From: Aphelenchoides besseyi
Taxonomy: Eukaryota; Nematoda; Chromadorea; Rhabditida; Aphelenchoididae
Length of the DNA: 64,000 nucleotides
Assembly (NCBI GenBank): GCA_024699855.1
Contig: JAMPIQ010000001.1
Coordinates: forward strand, 6,510,001 to 6,574,000
Direction: 5' to 3'
The notes under the pieces were generated by a model. It worked only from the letters and a program-made list of their open reading frames with translations. It did not search any database and had not been told where the DNA came from. This document shows, piece by piece, positions 10,798 through 20,963 of the stretch. Numbering within the stretch: the first letter of the stretch is position 1; each line of letters begins with the position of its first letter. The translations under genes and the position numbers were made by a program.

Positions 10798-10828
10798 TTA
10801 CTAGTCGATTATCTTCGGTCTGTCGAAT

Positions 10829-11284
10829 TTGATCGCTAACAGTCCGTTAAGGATTGGTCTGACGTCCATGTCATTTTGGATCGATCATTATCGCATTGCG
10901 GAATCGAATCCGGCGAAGTACTGCATCGTGAAGCCGCCGATTCATTCAAACGAAACCGTTTATTTGTTGATTCCGATCTATAAAAGCGGTCACTACGTGT
11001 TGGCAATCATGAAAAATAATGTTATTAATCGTCAGTGTTTGCTGCATTTTTGCGATTCACTACATCAATCCGTTTCTCCAGACGTCTCTACTTTGATTCG
11101 TTCGATTTACAGTCAATTGTTTGCTCCATGGACCGGTTTGAATCCGATTGATGACATGTTTTGGAACGACATTGGAAATCAAGGCGATAAACAACTAGAT
11201 AATTCAAATTGTGCTGCTTATGTTGTGTCAATGCCGAGAACTTTTTTGAGAAGGTCAGCCAACATCAGCACGGAATCTTTTTAA
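10829..11284 (+). pseudogene. Ulp1-like (C48) cysteine protease ORF in Helitron, left-arm copy
   Basis: 151-codon frame. The triad order of SUMO-protease-like enzymes is visible: His55 in SGHYVLAI, Asp76 in HFCDSL, then Gln122 and Cys128 in KQLDNSNCAAYV with the usual Gln-x5-Cys spacing. Ulp1-family enzymes cleave SUMO or similar isopeptide bonds; many transposons carry one, possibly to process their own proteins or counter host sumoylation (inference). The N-terminal frame start is arbitrary because the element is frameshifted. Lies just upstream of the repeat region and Rep. The right-arm copy (48349-48804) is identical in translation. Confidence 0.7.
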
Positions 11285-11367
11285 CTCGAAAAACGTTTGA
11301 ATTTATTCGACACTTTGCAAGCAATGTTTTCGTCCAACAATGATGATCAACTTGTCGATGCCGAGCT

Positions 11368-11790
11368 ATGGACACGTCCGATGAAATCCAAATAATAAAC
11401 AAAGTGGGTCCTGAAAAACGGGCAAAGCGATTAGACCAGATGAAAAGCTACAGTTCAACCAGAAGAGCAGCTGAAGACGAAGACCAAAAATTAGAACGTT
11501 TGAACCAACAACGACTGCTTCAAGAAACGCTACGTGCTGATGAAAACTGAACAACAGAGAGCTGAACAATTGGCTAAAGACAACGCTCAACATCAAAACT
11601 CACGTGCAAACGAATTAGAAGAACAAACCGCAAAACGGTTGAATCAGCAGAAGGAACGTTAAGTTAATCTGCGTACTCGAGAATCTGATCAACAGAAAGC
11701 AGATCGATTAGAAGAACAAAAAGAACGACAAAGTGTTCGAATTGCTGCAAGACAGAAAGAAGTCCAATTGAACATCGCAGCAACTCCAAT
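11368..11790 (+). pseudogene. Arg/Gln-rich coiled-coil repeats of Helitron protein
   Basis: Tandem units of about 22 residues with the pattern R-A-x-E-(T/S)-x-Q-x-A-x-x-L (for example ADETEQQRAEQL, RESDQQKADRL), predicted coiled coil. Such repeats are familiar in front of the Rep region of animal Helitron proteins. A run of four As at about 11541 shifts the frame in this arm, whereas the right arm keeps it open (48265-47972); a TAA at about 11660 is shared by both. Confidence 0.65.
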
Positions 11791-12012
11791 TCATGTTCCA
11801 ATACATCGGCTGAGTAAAATGAACGTTCAATGCGAATGTGAAGCTTTGCATTTCGCTGAGGAGAGAGTTGGCAACAAACGAACCTTCAACGACTGCTGCA
11901 ATTGTGGAAAAATCTCTCTTCCGGATTTGCCGGCATTATCACAGGAATTGGAAGATTTGTTCACCGAGAAGCATCCACTCTCCAACAACTTCTTTGTCAA
12001 TATTCATAAATA

Positions 12013-12663
12013 CAGAGTGGGTCAAAATGAATTGTCATCGGTTTTTTTGCGAATAACCTTTTTATCGATGATTTTTTTAAACAAGTTATACATTTTCTTG
12101 GTCCCTATGGTCCCCATTTTCAAATGGAAACAAAATTAAAATTTTGAAAATTTGAAAAAATTTCACCTTACCCTCTCTTTAATCCAATTTTGTCGATCTG
12201 TTTAAAACAGCTTTAAATGTTTAAAATTGAAGCGTTTGATTAACAAATTAACAACAAAACAAATGACTAACGGATTTCCACTTGGCCACTTTCACGCTCC
12301 AAGCATTGATAAAGACGACGAGGAAAACTGACCGCAATTCGTTCTCTCATTTCGCGATTTTGCCGAAGGTCGTTGGCAACTTCCACGATTGCTGCTCTTA
12401 CTTCCTCAAGAGTGACTGGCGGCTGCGACCGTATAACTCATTGCAGACAAAAACGAAGAAAACCGAACGCGGTCAAGACCGTAAAAATTGGACCAAAGAG
12501 GGGGTAAGGTGAAATTTTTTCAAATTTTCAAAATTTTAATTTTGTTTCCATTTAAGAATGGGGACCATAGGGACCAAGAAAATGTATAACTTGTTCAAAA
12601 AAATCATCGATAAAAAAGTTATCCGCAAAAAAAACCGACGGGAGTTCATTTTGCGCCACCCTG
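12013..12663 (-). mobile_element. Deleted mariner-type element with ~180-bp inverted termini, nested in Helitron (left arm)
   Basis: 651 bp between TA duplications (12011-12012 and 12664-12665). Ends CAGAGTGGGTCAAAATGAA and, inverted, CAGGGTGGCGCAAAATGAA. The similarity of the two ends extends about 180 bp inward (12013-12195 against 12483-12663) with roughly one mismatch in ten. Between them the minus strand (12430-12270) keeps only the C-terminal tail of a transposase (EEVRAAIVEVANDLRQN, ending GQVEIR and stop), matching the tail of the 24-kb element. Removing the insert and one TA restores the Helitron frame (HKY then NSAN), which proves the insertion. Same insertion in the right arm. Confidence 0.85.
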
Positions 12664-13499
12664 TACAACTCGGCCAATAGTTTCGCAGCTTTCAACACCA
12701 AGATGCGATCATTTGAATCTGCCGGTCCATACTGTTTCAGTATTCAAGGTCAAATCTGTTGGGACTTGACACGAATTGTTGTTATGTCTCTCGCGTCCCT
12801 ACGTGCGGCGGCTGCCGCGGAATCTTCGGGGTTGTCAGTTAGTTGTTATCTCGTCTTCTAGTTGCTAGCTTACTTGCTGTGTCTTGTGGTGTTAACTCAA
12901 TAAACTCCTTAATTGTTAACGACCAAGAACCAAACAAAATCTGTTACAAGATCGATGAAACTGTAAGCGCAGCAGTTGATCGAAAGTACGGCCAATTGTT
13001 CTTCTCCGATCCATCTGAAGCAATAGAATGACGACTGAACACAACAACGGGAACGAAGAAGGAACTAATGGAGTTGTTGGACAGGATCATTCGTCAACAT
13101 AATCCGCACGCTAAAATGCATGTGATGATGAGTGAGTTGATGAAAGAAGAGGAAGACGCCGGTCGACCAGTTGAAAACGTCAAGATGGCTTTCAAAATGC
13201 GTCTTGGCTACGATCCCAAACGATACAATGAACCAACAGTCGATGAAATCGGCGCTGTTTTCACAACCGATGCTTCTGGTGACATTCCCGAAATGTCTTT
13301 GGTGATACAAGTGAAAAAACGAACCGACTCCGCGGAGAATAAGTTCATTAAGTGCATTCGCAACTGCTTGGTTGTATCCGCTCTTCTTGCCGAAAGGCAC
13401 ACTTGGTTGATCTGTTGATATGATCAAACAAAACACGAACAAGCAAAGCCGATTAACTCGGGCAGAGTTCCACAGTTACCGATTGGCAATTCGCAATAT

Positions 13500-15382
13500 T
13501 CAAACAGTCGAATTCATTATGGCAAAAAGTTGTTCCAGCAATTTGTTGTCGATTCGTACGTTCAAGTTGAAAGCGATCGAATGAAATGGGTTCGTCAAAA
13601 GCAATTAAAAACAATGCACTACCACAAATTGCATACAAGTCTAAGCAAACTTGGACAGAAACTAAACAAAGATCTTGGTAGAATTCATGTTTTGTCGTCG
13701 ACTCATTTTGGTTCTCCAAGATTCATGCGAGAAAACTATCAAGATGCAATGGTGTTTGTTCTAAAACACGGAAACCTGATTTGTTTATTACGATGACTTG
13801 CGATCCATTTTGGCCAGATATTTTGGAAGCAATAAACGAGTCAATTGTCGATGGAGTAAAACAAACGGCTAGTGATCGTCCAGATATTGTTGCTCGTGTT
13901 TTTGCTCTAAAAGTAGAAGCGTTAATTGACGATATTGTGAAGAAGCAAATATTCGGGGAACCAAAATGTTACGTTTACGTTACCGAATTTCAAAAACGCG
14001 GTCTTCCTCACATTCACTTTTTGCTGAGTTTGAAAGACGGCCAAAAGTTTTTGCAACCCAAAAACGTCGACAAATATTTTAGTGCTGAATTACCTGATGA
14101 GCAGGAAGACCCAGAATTGTTCAAACTCGTGAGTAAATTCATGATTCATCGAATGTGCGGCAGTGAAAATCGAAGTGCTCCATGTATGATCAAAGGCAAA
14201 TGTCGACATAAATACCCGAAAAAATTCTTAGAAGAAACAAAAGTAAACGAAAACGGTTATCCATTTTTGAAACGGCCAAACAACAACCAATCAATCACAA
14301 TAAACAACGTCAAGTACGATAATCGTCGAGTTGTTCCGTACAGTTGGTACCTTCTGAAACGATACAAATGTCACATTAACGTCGAAATTGTGAGTTCAAT
14401 CAAAAACGTGAAATATCTTTATAAGTACGCTTACAAAGGATATGACGCGGCTTCTTTGGAACTCCAAACTTCAGGAAACATAAATCACGATGAAATAAAA
14501 GATCACATTGACGGACGATATGTTGGACCAGTTGAAGCAGCAACTCGAATTCTGAAGTTAAAAATGTACGACAAATCGCACCATATTGAACGTTTGCCAA
14601 TTCATCTCGAAAACCAACAATCAGTTTATGTTGAAGAAGATTGTGATCCTGAAAAAGCAAAAGAAATCATGAACAAAGACACAAAACTTATGGAGTACTT
14701 TAAACTGAACGAACGTGATTCATCTGCTCAAAATTTGTTGTATTCGGAAGTTCCAACTCATTACGTTTGGAAACAGATCACGATTCTTGACAATCAAAAT
14801 AACGAGAAGAAGTTCATGCGTTGGGAAATAAGACAAAGGGGCACAAAAATTGTTGGCCGAATGTACGCAGTCAGTCCAAGTCAAGGTGATTTGTGGCATT
14901 TGCGTCTTCTTCTGCAACACGTTAAAGGAGCTAAAAGTTTCACAGAATTAAGAACTGTTAATGGAACGACTTACCTCAACAATGGAGAAGCATGTTTGGC
15001 TCTTGGACTAATAGAAGATGATGAAGAATACGTGAAATGCATGCAAGAAGCAGTCAAAGTTCTGATGCCAAAGAAATTGCGAACTCTCTTTGCAAACATT
15101 TTGATCCATTGCAATCCAGCAGATCCAAAATTATTATGGGAACGATTTAAAGATGACTTGAGCGAAGATTTTAATCGTCGTTTAAAAGACAAATCAAAAG
15201 CAATTGCAAAAGCTTACAAACGAATTGACACGATATTGCAAAGAGAAAACAAATCCATCAAAGATTTTCCATCCATGGATTCAGTTGAAGATATAGAAGA
15301 CATTTTTGGTTCAAAATCGGTTAGTCTTCTCATTTTTCGTTCTCACAAGCAGTGCTTGTCATCGATCCCCGCTGTAATTTGA
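13500..15382 (+). pseudogene. Helitron Rep (HUH endonuclease) domain, left-arm copy, HUH intact
   Basis: Nicks and joins single-stranded DNA during rolling-circle transposition. The frame from 13530 reads LFQQFVVDSYV, GSPRFMRENYQDAM; after a shared 1-nt frameshift near 13785 it continues LFITMTCDPFWPDI and is then open for 530 codons to 15382. The metal-binding motif reads PHIHFLL (codons at about 14011-14030). The tyrosine region is VKYLYKYAYKGYD (about 14407-14445). A CRHKYPKKF block and a KSLKDFP-like C-terminal motif (KSIKDFPSMD) also match the family. No helicase follows. Because of the upstream lesions this copy is probably inactive, but its catalytic residues are preserved, unlike the right-arm copy. 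Confidence 0.85.
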
Positions 15383-15758
15383 TGTCGTTGGTATCAATCG
15401 ACGCATCTCGATGAGCTGAACATTACTGTATAAGTCATTTTTGCTCAATCGTAGAACTGGTCAAGCTATTGGCCAAAAACCAAAAATAAAAAAATCGCTA
15501 AAATCGTACTATCGATCATGCTGATTATCGTGGTGGAGTCCGTTTCTTTTTATCGCGCTTCATTCTGGAGATATTGACCGTTTTATTTGGCCTCAAATTT
15601 TTTTGAGTTATGGACCGGTCGTTTTCAATAAAAAATGTGAGCAGCGGTGGCCGAGTGGTTAAGAAGCAGTGTAAGTAAGGGAACAAGGCGGTGTAAAGAA
15701 AGGAGATGTTGTTGCGTAAGCCAACCAGACTTTTGCGTTTACTTTTTTCATTTGTCTC
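15383..15758. other. Spacer with tRNA-Ser 5' half
   Basis: No protein gene. At 15643-15665 GCAGCGGTGGCCGAGTGGTTAAG equals the first 23 nt of a class II tRNA-Ser (acceptor strand plus D arm with A box); the anticodon arm and all that follows are missing. AATAAAAAATG lies just before it. It could be the head of a tRNA-derived element or a retro-element primer remnant. The right arm has the same half at about 43713-43735. Confidence 0.5.
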
Positions 15759-15900
15759 TGTTCTGTCGTCGTAGGTTACCGGCGAGGTTTATTAGACGAA
15801 CAATAAATAACAATAAAAACAAAACTACAATAACGCATGTTAACAACAAGGACGCGAACGCCGCCTTGGCGTTCTGTCATTACAGTTTCGGGTTGGGACA
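15759..15900 (-). repeat. 3' LTR of Gypsy element (142 bp)
   Basis: Same 142 bases as the other LTR. Read on the minus strand it runs TGTCCCAACC...GACAGAACA and includes TAATAAACC near its end, a polyadenylation-type signal. Preceded (minus strand) by CCCGGGAGGAT, the likely polypurine tract. Confidence 0.95.
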
Positions 15901-15962
15901 ATCCTCCCGGGCTTAAGAGAAATGTCCTGAGGCGGAGAAGGGTACCCGAAGGGCTTACAACA

Positions 15963-18900
15963 CTAGTGACGCTGATCGTACAACAAGAGGCCTACAATTG
16001 AGAGAAGGATAGTCGACGGTTTCGCTTCGGTGAGGGTTTCCGGTCGAACGTCTACGCTCAGAGTTGGGGGTTCGGCTGCAGACGTTGAACTGTCGGCGGT
16101 CGGTTGTTGTCGACTGGTTGTCGTTTGTGAAGTTGATTGAGGGTGTCTAGTCAGTTGGCCGGCAGAAGTGTCGACAATGGCGAGACGGTTGCCTTTGAAG
16201 TCGATGATGGTTCCCGGGAGTTTCTTCTTAGGGTGGAGTTGCACGTAGACTCGTTCGTTTATCTTGAATGGTCGTCGTTGAGCGCCGTGATGTCGGTTGA
16301 ACTTGAACTCAGTACTTCGGCGGTAGTCGACAGTTTTCTGAGCGTTGCCGAGACGAGTCAACGGATTCAGTTGTGACAATTTTGTGCGAATTTGACGATT
16401 GAAGAAGGCACTTGCTGGGTTTGAGTCGGACTGGACGGTATCTGACGGAAGACAATTGAGTTGACTGACTGATGGTGAGTCGAGTTGAGCCAAACCCCTT
16501 CCCTCTTTCGCGATTGCCGCTTTGACCATGGCCACTGCACGTTCAGCTCGGCCATTCGACATGGGACAATACGGAGGAGATTTGAGGTGAACAATACTAA
16601 AATCGGAGCAGAGATTAGCGAAGGCTTCAGAAGTGAACTGAGTTCCGTTATCCGTTACCAGTGTTTCCGGTGGACCAAATTGATAGAAGAGTTGACGAAG
16701 AAGTTCGGTCGTGCGTTCGGCGGTGATCTGTTTCGTCTTGAAGGTCCAAATGAAGTTTGTGTGAGAGTCGACGACGATGAGGAGGTAGTAGTGGCCGTGA
16801 AGAGGGGCCGGCAAAGTCGGCGTGTATACGTTGCATCGGTTCTGACGTTTGAGGCCACGGTTTCAGTGGAGCTTTTCTTGGAGTGACGGCATTCTCGGCA
16901 CATGAGTTGCATTGACGGACCATCTTCTCAATGTCGGAGTCCATTCCCGGCCAGTAGACATGTTGACGAGCAAGACGTTGGACCGTTGAATTCCTGGGTG
17001 TCCGTTGTGGATGGTTTCCAAGACTTGTGGTCGCATCTTCGTTGGGATGACGACTCGGTCGTTCCACATAACCATTCCCTTGATTTCGTACAATTCGTGG
17101 CGTTTCGAGTAGAAGTTTCCGATTAGTGGATCGGTGCGATCTGCTTCTGACCATTGATTCCGAACTCGTTCAAGAACTGCTGTAAGACAGGGATCGCTGG
17201 AAGTGTCAACGTTAATATTTTGAATTGAAACAAACGGTTCAAGTTTAGCTGTCGTTTCGTTTGTGATCAGTTCGTTGTCCTTGTCAACAATTTGTAATTC
17301 GCTGATGACTTCTTCCATGTCTTCATCGTTCGTTTGTTTTCGTTCTTGAAGCAGTCGCGATAGGGCATCGGCGAATCCGAAAGCGGCGGTGTTGACGTAT
17401 TCTACCTTGAAGTCGTAGGCGAGAAGTCGGAGTGCCCATCGAGCTAGTCGGTTTGTGGTTCGTCCATCAAGTCCCTTGGTGTTGTCGGTACGGAAGATTG
17501 CTAACAGTGGACGATGGTCGGTGAGCAACGTGAAGTGTCGACCGTAGATGAAGCGATGAAAGCGTTCGACTGCTGTCACGATTGCCAGGGCTTCCTTCTC
17601 GATTTGGGAGTAGCGTCGTTGGGTTTCTGAAAAACTTTTTGAGATGTGATATACCGCTTTCACAGATCCATCGGCGTAGCGTTGTTGAAGAACTGCTCCC
17701 ATTCCGTCGGGTGATGCGTCGGCTGCAACAATCAGTTCTTGTCGGGGATCGTAGTGCGCGAGTGCCAGTGGACTGAGGAGTGTTGCCTTGATGCGTTGGA
17801 ATGCGTTCTCCCGTTCGGTTGTCCATTTGAATTCGGCATCTTTGAGCGTGAGTTGCTCTAGCGGTTGTTTCATCGTGTGCAGTTGATGCACGTACTTGCC
17901 GTAGTAATTGACAAGGCCCAGCAGAGTTCGTACCTCCGGGACGGTGGTTGGTTTTCGGAGCTGTTTGATAGCTTGTATTCTTTCCGGGTCTGGTCGGATC
18001 CCATTAGCGTGCACGATTGAACCTAAATATTTGACCTCCGTTTGATTGAACTTACACTTCGGTAGCTGGATCTTAAATCCCCACTCCTGAATTCGTTGGA
18101 GCACCTTACGAAGTCTTTCATCGTGTTGCTCTTGGCTGTTTCCAACGACCAGGATGTCGTCCAGGTATCCAATGACTCCATCCAGTCCGTTGAGCATCTG
18201 GTCGACGGTTCGCTGGAATATTGCCGGAGCTGTTTTGAGACCAAAGTTCATGCGCTCGTACTGATACAGCCCACGGTGCGTGTTGATTGTTGTGAACGGT
18301 TTCGAGTCTTCGGCCAGTGTGAGTTGGAGGTAAGCGTCCCTTAAGTCCAACTGGCTGAAAATAGAATTACCCGCCAACTTCCCGAAAATATCCTCAATGT
18401 TCGGCAATGGGTATGCGTCTTCCTGAAGAGCCGCGTTGAGTCCCGTTGAATAATCGGCGCATATTCTAATCTTGCCCTGCGGCTTCTTCGCAATAACGAT
18501 GGGTGTTGCCCATTTGGCGGTGTCAACTTTGGAGATGATTCCTGCGGCTTCCAACCGATCCAACTCTTGATTGACGAGCGGTTCAACTGCTAGCGGAAGT
18601 GGTCGGCGTGGCAAATGTGTCGGTTTGGCCGTTGGATCGACATGAAGTTGAGCTGAAATTCGATTGCACTTACCTAACGTGTCTTCGAACACATTCGGGA
18701 ATTGACGCTGCAGCTGTTCGTTGTAACTGTGTGTCGTTTGTACTTGATTGATTCCCTTAGCATAGCTGACCATTCCAAATTGATCCATCGACTTAGCCGA
18801 CAGCAATGCGCAGTTTGGACGATTGAGAACGTAGAGCTGCATTTCAATCGCTTTGTCGTTCCAGTTGGCCGTTATCGTAAACCTTCCAAAAATCTGAAGT

Positions 18901-19070
18901 GGCTTCTGGTCGACTCCCACCGCCGCGATTTGGGTTGTTAACAGTTCCGGTTGGCCAAGCGTTTGCCACTCCTCAAGTCCAATAACGTTCTCGTCGGCGG
19001 CGGTGTCGAGCTGGAACTCGAGTTTTTGCCCATTGATTTCGATTGTGGCTGATCTGCGGTGGACATTCAC
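15963..19070 (-). pseudogene. Gypsy pol polyprotein, disrupted by two frameshifts
   Basis: Segment one (19070-16863, 735 codons) carries an aspartic protease with LDTAAD near residue 20, reverse transcriptase with YLDD, RNase H with DASPDG and TDHRPL, and the first half of the integrase zinc finger. The finger then continues in a second frame (about 16990-16815, CNSC) and the integrase core in a third (16814-15963), where the three acidic residues of the D,D35E triad are visible in VDSHTNF, TDNGTQF and SNGRAERA. So two indels, at about 16975 and 16815, break the polyprotein; they may be real or sequencing errors in an otherwise young element. Overlaps the end of gag in another frame, as expected for ribosomal frameshifting. 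Confidence 0.9.
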
Positions 19071-20304
19071 TGTGTTGATGCTGATGACTTCGATTCGTTT
19101 TGCAGTTTTTTCGGCAGACTTTTTGCAAGTGTCCTTTTATCCCACAACCGTGACAGATTGCTTCTTTGAATGGGCATTCGGAGCGTTGATGTTTGCACGA
19201 TCCACACCCTTGACATTTGGGTTTGGATTCTTCAGTCGTTTGAGTTGCCGGTACGTCTTTGTGTTGTTTCTTCAATTTGAAGCGTTGCTTGTACTTCGGT
19301 GTCGAAGAGTTCTTCTCCACTTTCTTGATTGAAAGGATTCCTTCGGTTTGCTGTTGGGCCATTTGACGATTCGCGACTCGGTTCAGTTGATCTCGACATT
19401 TGGTGACCAGACGTTCCAGTGATGGCGTTGTCGGGGCGTCGAGTTCCTTCAAGGCGATTTCTTGAAGTGCTGCGTCTTCCGGACGGTTGAGTGCGAGTGC
19501 GAAGAGAAGACACTTGATGTCGTCGTCCTTCATTGTGGACCATTTGCACAAAACGAATTTTGAATTGATTCGCTCTCCCAAGTTTTCGATTGATTCTCCG
19601 TTTTCGTGGCGGATGGACAAAACCTGCAGTCGTCGCTGAAATGTAGTGACAATATCGTTAAAATGTTCACTTAGCTTTTTGATCAGTTCCTCGAACTCCA
19701 TCGTTTCTGGTTTGTTGGGGAGTGACCAGTCGGTGAAACGTGCGTACTCCGTGCTTCCGAGCGAGTTGAGAACGATCGACTTGTGGTTGTCGCTGGACAG
19801 TTTGCTGTCCTTGATCATTGACTCGTAACGCTCGTACCATTTCTGAAACGTTTTGTCGTTTAATGGGTTATACGTGAACTTCTCGAGGATTCGTTGAATA
19901 GCCTCCATGATTTGGATCGGTGACTGAACGACTTTGGCTTCTGTTGTCGTGCCTGCGGATATCGACGCGAGAGTTGTGTTTCGACCGCGGTCTTCGATTG
20001 ACTTGAGTTCTAAGTCGATGTCGTCTATGGTCTCTTCGGCTTCATCTTTCGCTTTGTGGAAGTCGGTTGTTGCCGTGAAAGCGGACAGGCTTTCCGCATC
20101 TGTTTCCTGGAGCCACAATGCTTCATAGCGGTTGACGATTTCCACTTTGCGGATCAGGCGGGATCTGATTTGATTCGCAGTTTTGCATTCGGCCTCCGTT
20201 GCGGTGTTGTCCTGAAATTTCCTTTGTAGGCTCTTCCAACTTACGACCTGAGAATCGATCTCGTTTTTCGCTTTCGCGATTTGCTGTTTGCAAGTCGTCT
20301 CCAT
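18973..20304 (-). CDS. Gypsy gag polyprotein
   Basis: About 443 aa from the ATG at 20304, which lies directly after the primer site; the frame remains open back into the LTR but those codons are unlikely to be used. Capsid/nucleocapsid precursor that packages the element RNA. The N-terminal third is charged and helical; the C-terminus has two CCHC zinc knuckles (C-x2-C-x4-H-x4-C), CQGCGSCKHQRSEC and CHGCGIKGHLQKVC, which bind RNA. It overlaps pol by about 100 bp. The frame is intact. Confidence 0.88.
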   Translation of the reverse strand: METTCKQQIAKAKNEIDSQVVSWKSLQRKFQDNTATEAECKTANQIRSRLIRKVEIVNRYEALWLQETDAESLSAFTATTDFHKAKDEAEETIDDIDLELKSIEDRGRNTTLASISAGTTTEAKVVQSPIQIMEAIQRILEKFTYNPLNDKTFQKWYERYESMIKDSKLSSDNHKSIVLNSLGSTEYARFTDWSLPNKPETMEFEELIKKLSEHFNDIVTTFQRRLQVLSIRHENGESIENLGERINSKFVLCKWSTMKDDDIKCLLFALALNRPEDAALQEIALKELDAPTTPSLERLVTKCRDQLNRVANRQMAQQQTEGILSIKKVEKNSSTPKYKQRFKLKKQHKDVPATQTTEESKPKCQGCGSCKHQRSECPFKEAICHGCGIKGHLQKVCRKNCKTNRSHQHQHSECPPQISHNRNQWAKTRVPARHRRRRERYWT

Positions 20305-20316
20305 CTGACTGCGCCA
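20301..20316 (-). other. Primer-binding site of Gypsy element
   Basis: Two bases inside the 5' LTR (minus strand) the sequence is TGGCGCAGTCAGATGG, beginning with the TGG that pairs with a tRNA 3' CCA. It would pair with a tRNA ending TCTGACTGCGCCA; no tRNA in this window has that end. Confidence 0.65.
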
Positions 20317-20318
20317 GT

Positions 20319-20460
20319 TGTTCTGTCGTCGTAGGTTACCGGCGAGGTTTATTAGACGAACAATAAATAACAATAAAAACAAAACTACAATAACGCATGT
20401 TAACAACAAGGACGCGAACGCCGCCTTGGCGTTCTGTCATTACAGTTTCGGGTTGGGACA
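20319..20460 (-). repeat. 5' LTR of Gypsy element (142 bp)
   Basis: Identical to 15759-15900. In the minus-strand sense it carries the promoter and start of the transcript; no clear TATA box is seen. Followed on the plus side by the second GTCTC target copy. Confidence 0.95.
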
Positions 20461-20485
20461 GTCTCGATTGGCACTTGAGTATTAA

Positions 20486-20963
20486 ATGACCGTCTGGCTG
20501 CCAACGATCACAACAAAATTCGGCGGGCGGAGAGTTGTTACTACGGCCCTTCGTGCTTCAAAATCGAAACTTTCGTTTTTGACCCATTCGACAAAAATGA
20601 TCGACGCAAATGTGGTGATTCGACTTTTGGTCGAGAAGTTTCAAGCTCCATCTGATGTATCGACTAGCAATGCTAATCGTATGGAACGTCGACTTGCTTC
20701 CCGACTTGCAAGTTTGATCGAGACAGTCGCTGACGCCGATGACAGCGAAGCGACGAAACAATTCGAACACCCCGTTCAATACTGTTTTAACGGCAATTTC
20801 ACATGCAATCGCGAATCTTCATCACTCCTTATCTGCAGCTATTGCGAACCGAATCTGCGACAAACTCGTGGACGAAGCTCTGGACAAACTCTACGATCTG
20901 ATCGTGCGTGAGGACAAACGCATCGTCCCCGGACAGTGCTGTCAGAAGATCAGATTGTGCTGA
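20486..20963 (+). pseudogene. Unknown two-frame ORF, left-arm copy
   Basis: The frame from the ATG at 20486 (MTVWLPTITTKFGG) is open to 20911; a second frame from about 20780 to 20963 reads helical, charged sequence (LVDEALDKLYDLIV...). The most coding-like reading switches between the two near 20780, implying a 1-nt frameshift shared by both arms, or an unseen intron. AATAAA follows 20 bp after the second stop (about 20983), supporting a real 3' end. No family recognised. The Gypsy element has inserted 25 bp before the ATG in this arm only. The inner palindrome boundary follows at 21052. Confidence 0.35.

Larger units (their letters stand above)
10378..15382 (+). mobile_element. Helitron, left-arm copy, broken and lacking helicase
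   Basis: A rolling-circle transposon body read on the plus strand. In order: a highly charged region (10381-10797), a Ulp1-like cysteine protease (10829-11284), arginine/glutamine-rich repeats (11368-11790), the Cys-rich N-terminal block of Helitron proteins (11818-12010), an inserted deleted mariner (12013-12663), conserved N-terminal blocks (12664-13440), and the HUH Rep domain (13500-15382). Shared stops and frameshifts (stop after the repeats at about 11660, TGA at 13029, frameshift near 13785) predate the arm duplication; one frameshift at about 11546 is private to this arm. The PIF1-like helicase that normally follows Rep is absent: the frame ends at 15382. I could not identify the 5' TC or 3' CTRR-hairpin ends. 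Confidence 0.85.
15759..20460 (-). mobile_element. Ty3/Gypsy LTR retrotransposon, private to left arm
   Basis: 4702-bp complete insertion. Identical 142-bp LTRs (15759-15900 and 20319-20460) starting TG and ending CA, flanked by a 5-bp target duplication GTCTC (15754-15758, 20461-20465). The uninterrupted target is present in the right arm at about 43616-43624. The element reads on the minus strand: LTR, primer site, gag, pol with protease, reverse transcriptase, RNase H and integrase, polypurine-like GGGAGGAT next to the far LTR. The two CCHC knuckles in Gag and domain order PR-RT-RH-IN place it in Ty3/Gypsy, perhaps the Mag-like branch. No envelope gene. Identical LTRs indicate a recent insertion, yet pol already has two frameshifts. 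Confidence 0.96.

Noticed and set aside
15643..15665. Functional tRNA-Ser gene
   Set aside because: Only the first 23 nt are present; no anticodon arm, variable arm or B box follows within 300 bp.
20304..20409. Gag starting inside the LTR
   Set aside because: The frame is open into the LTR, but those codons include the primer-binding site and a hydrophobic run unlike Gag; the ATG just after the primer site is more plausible.
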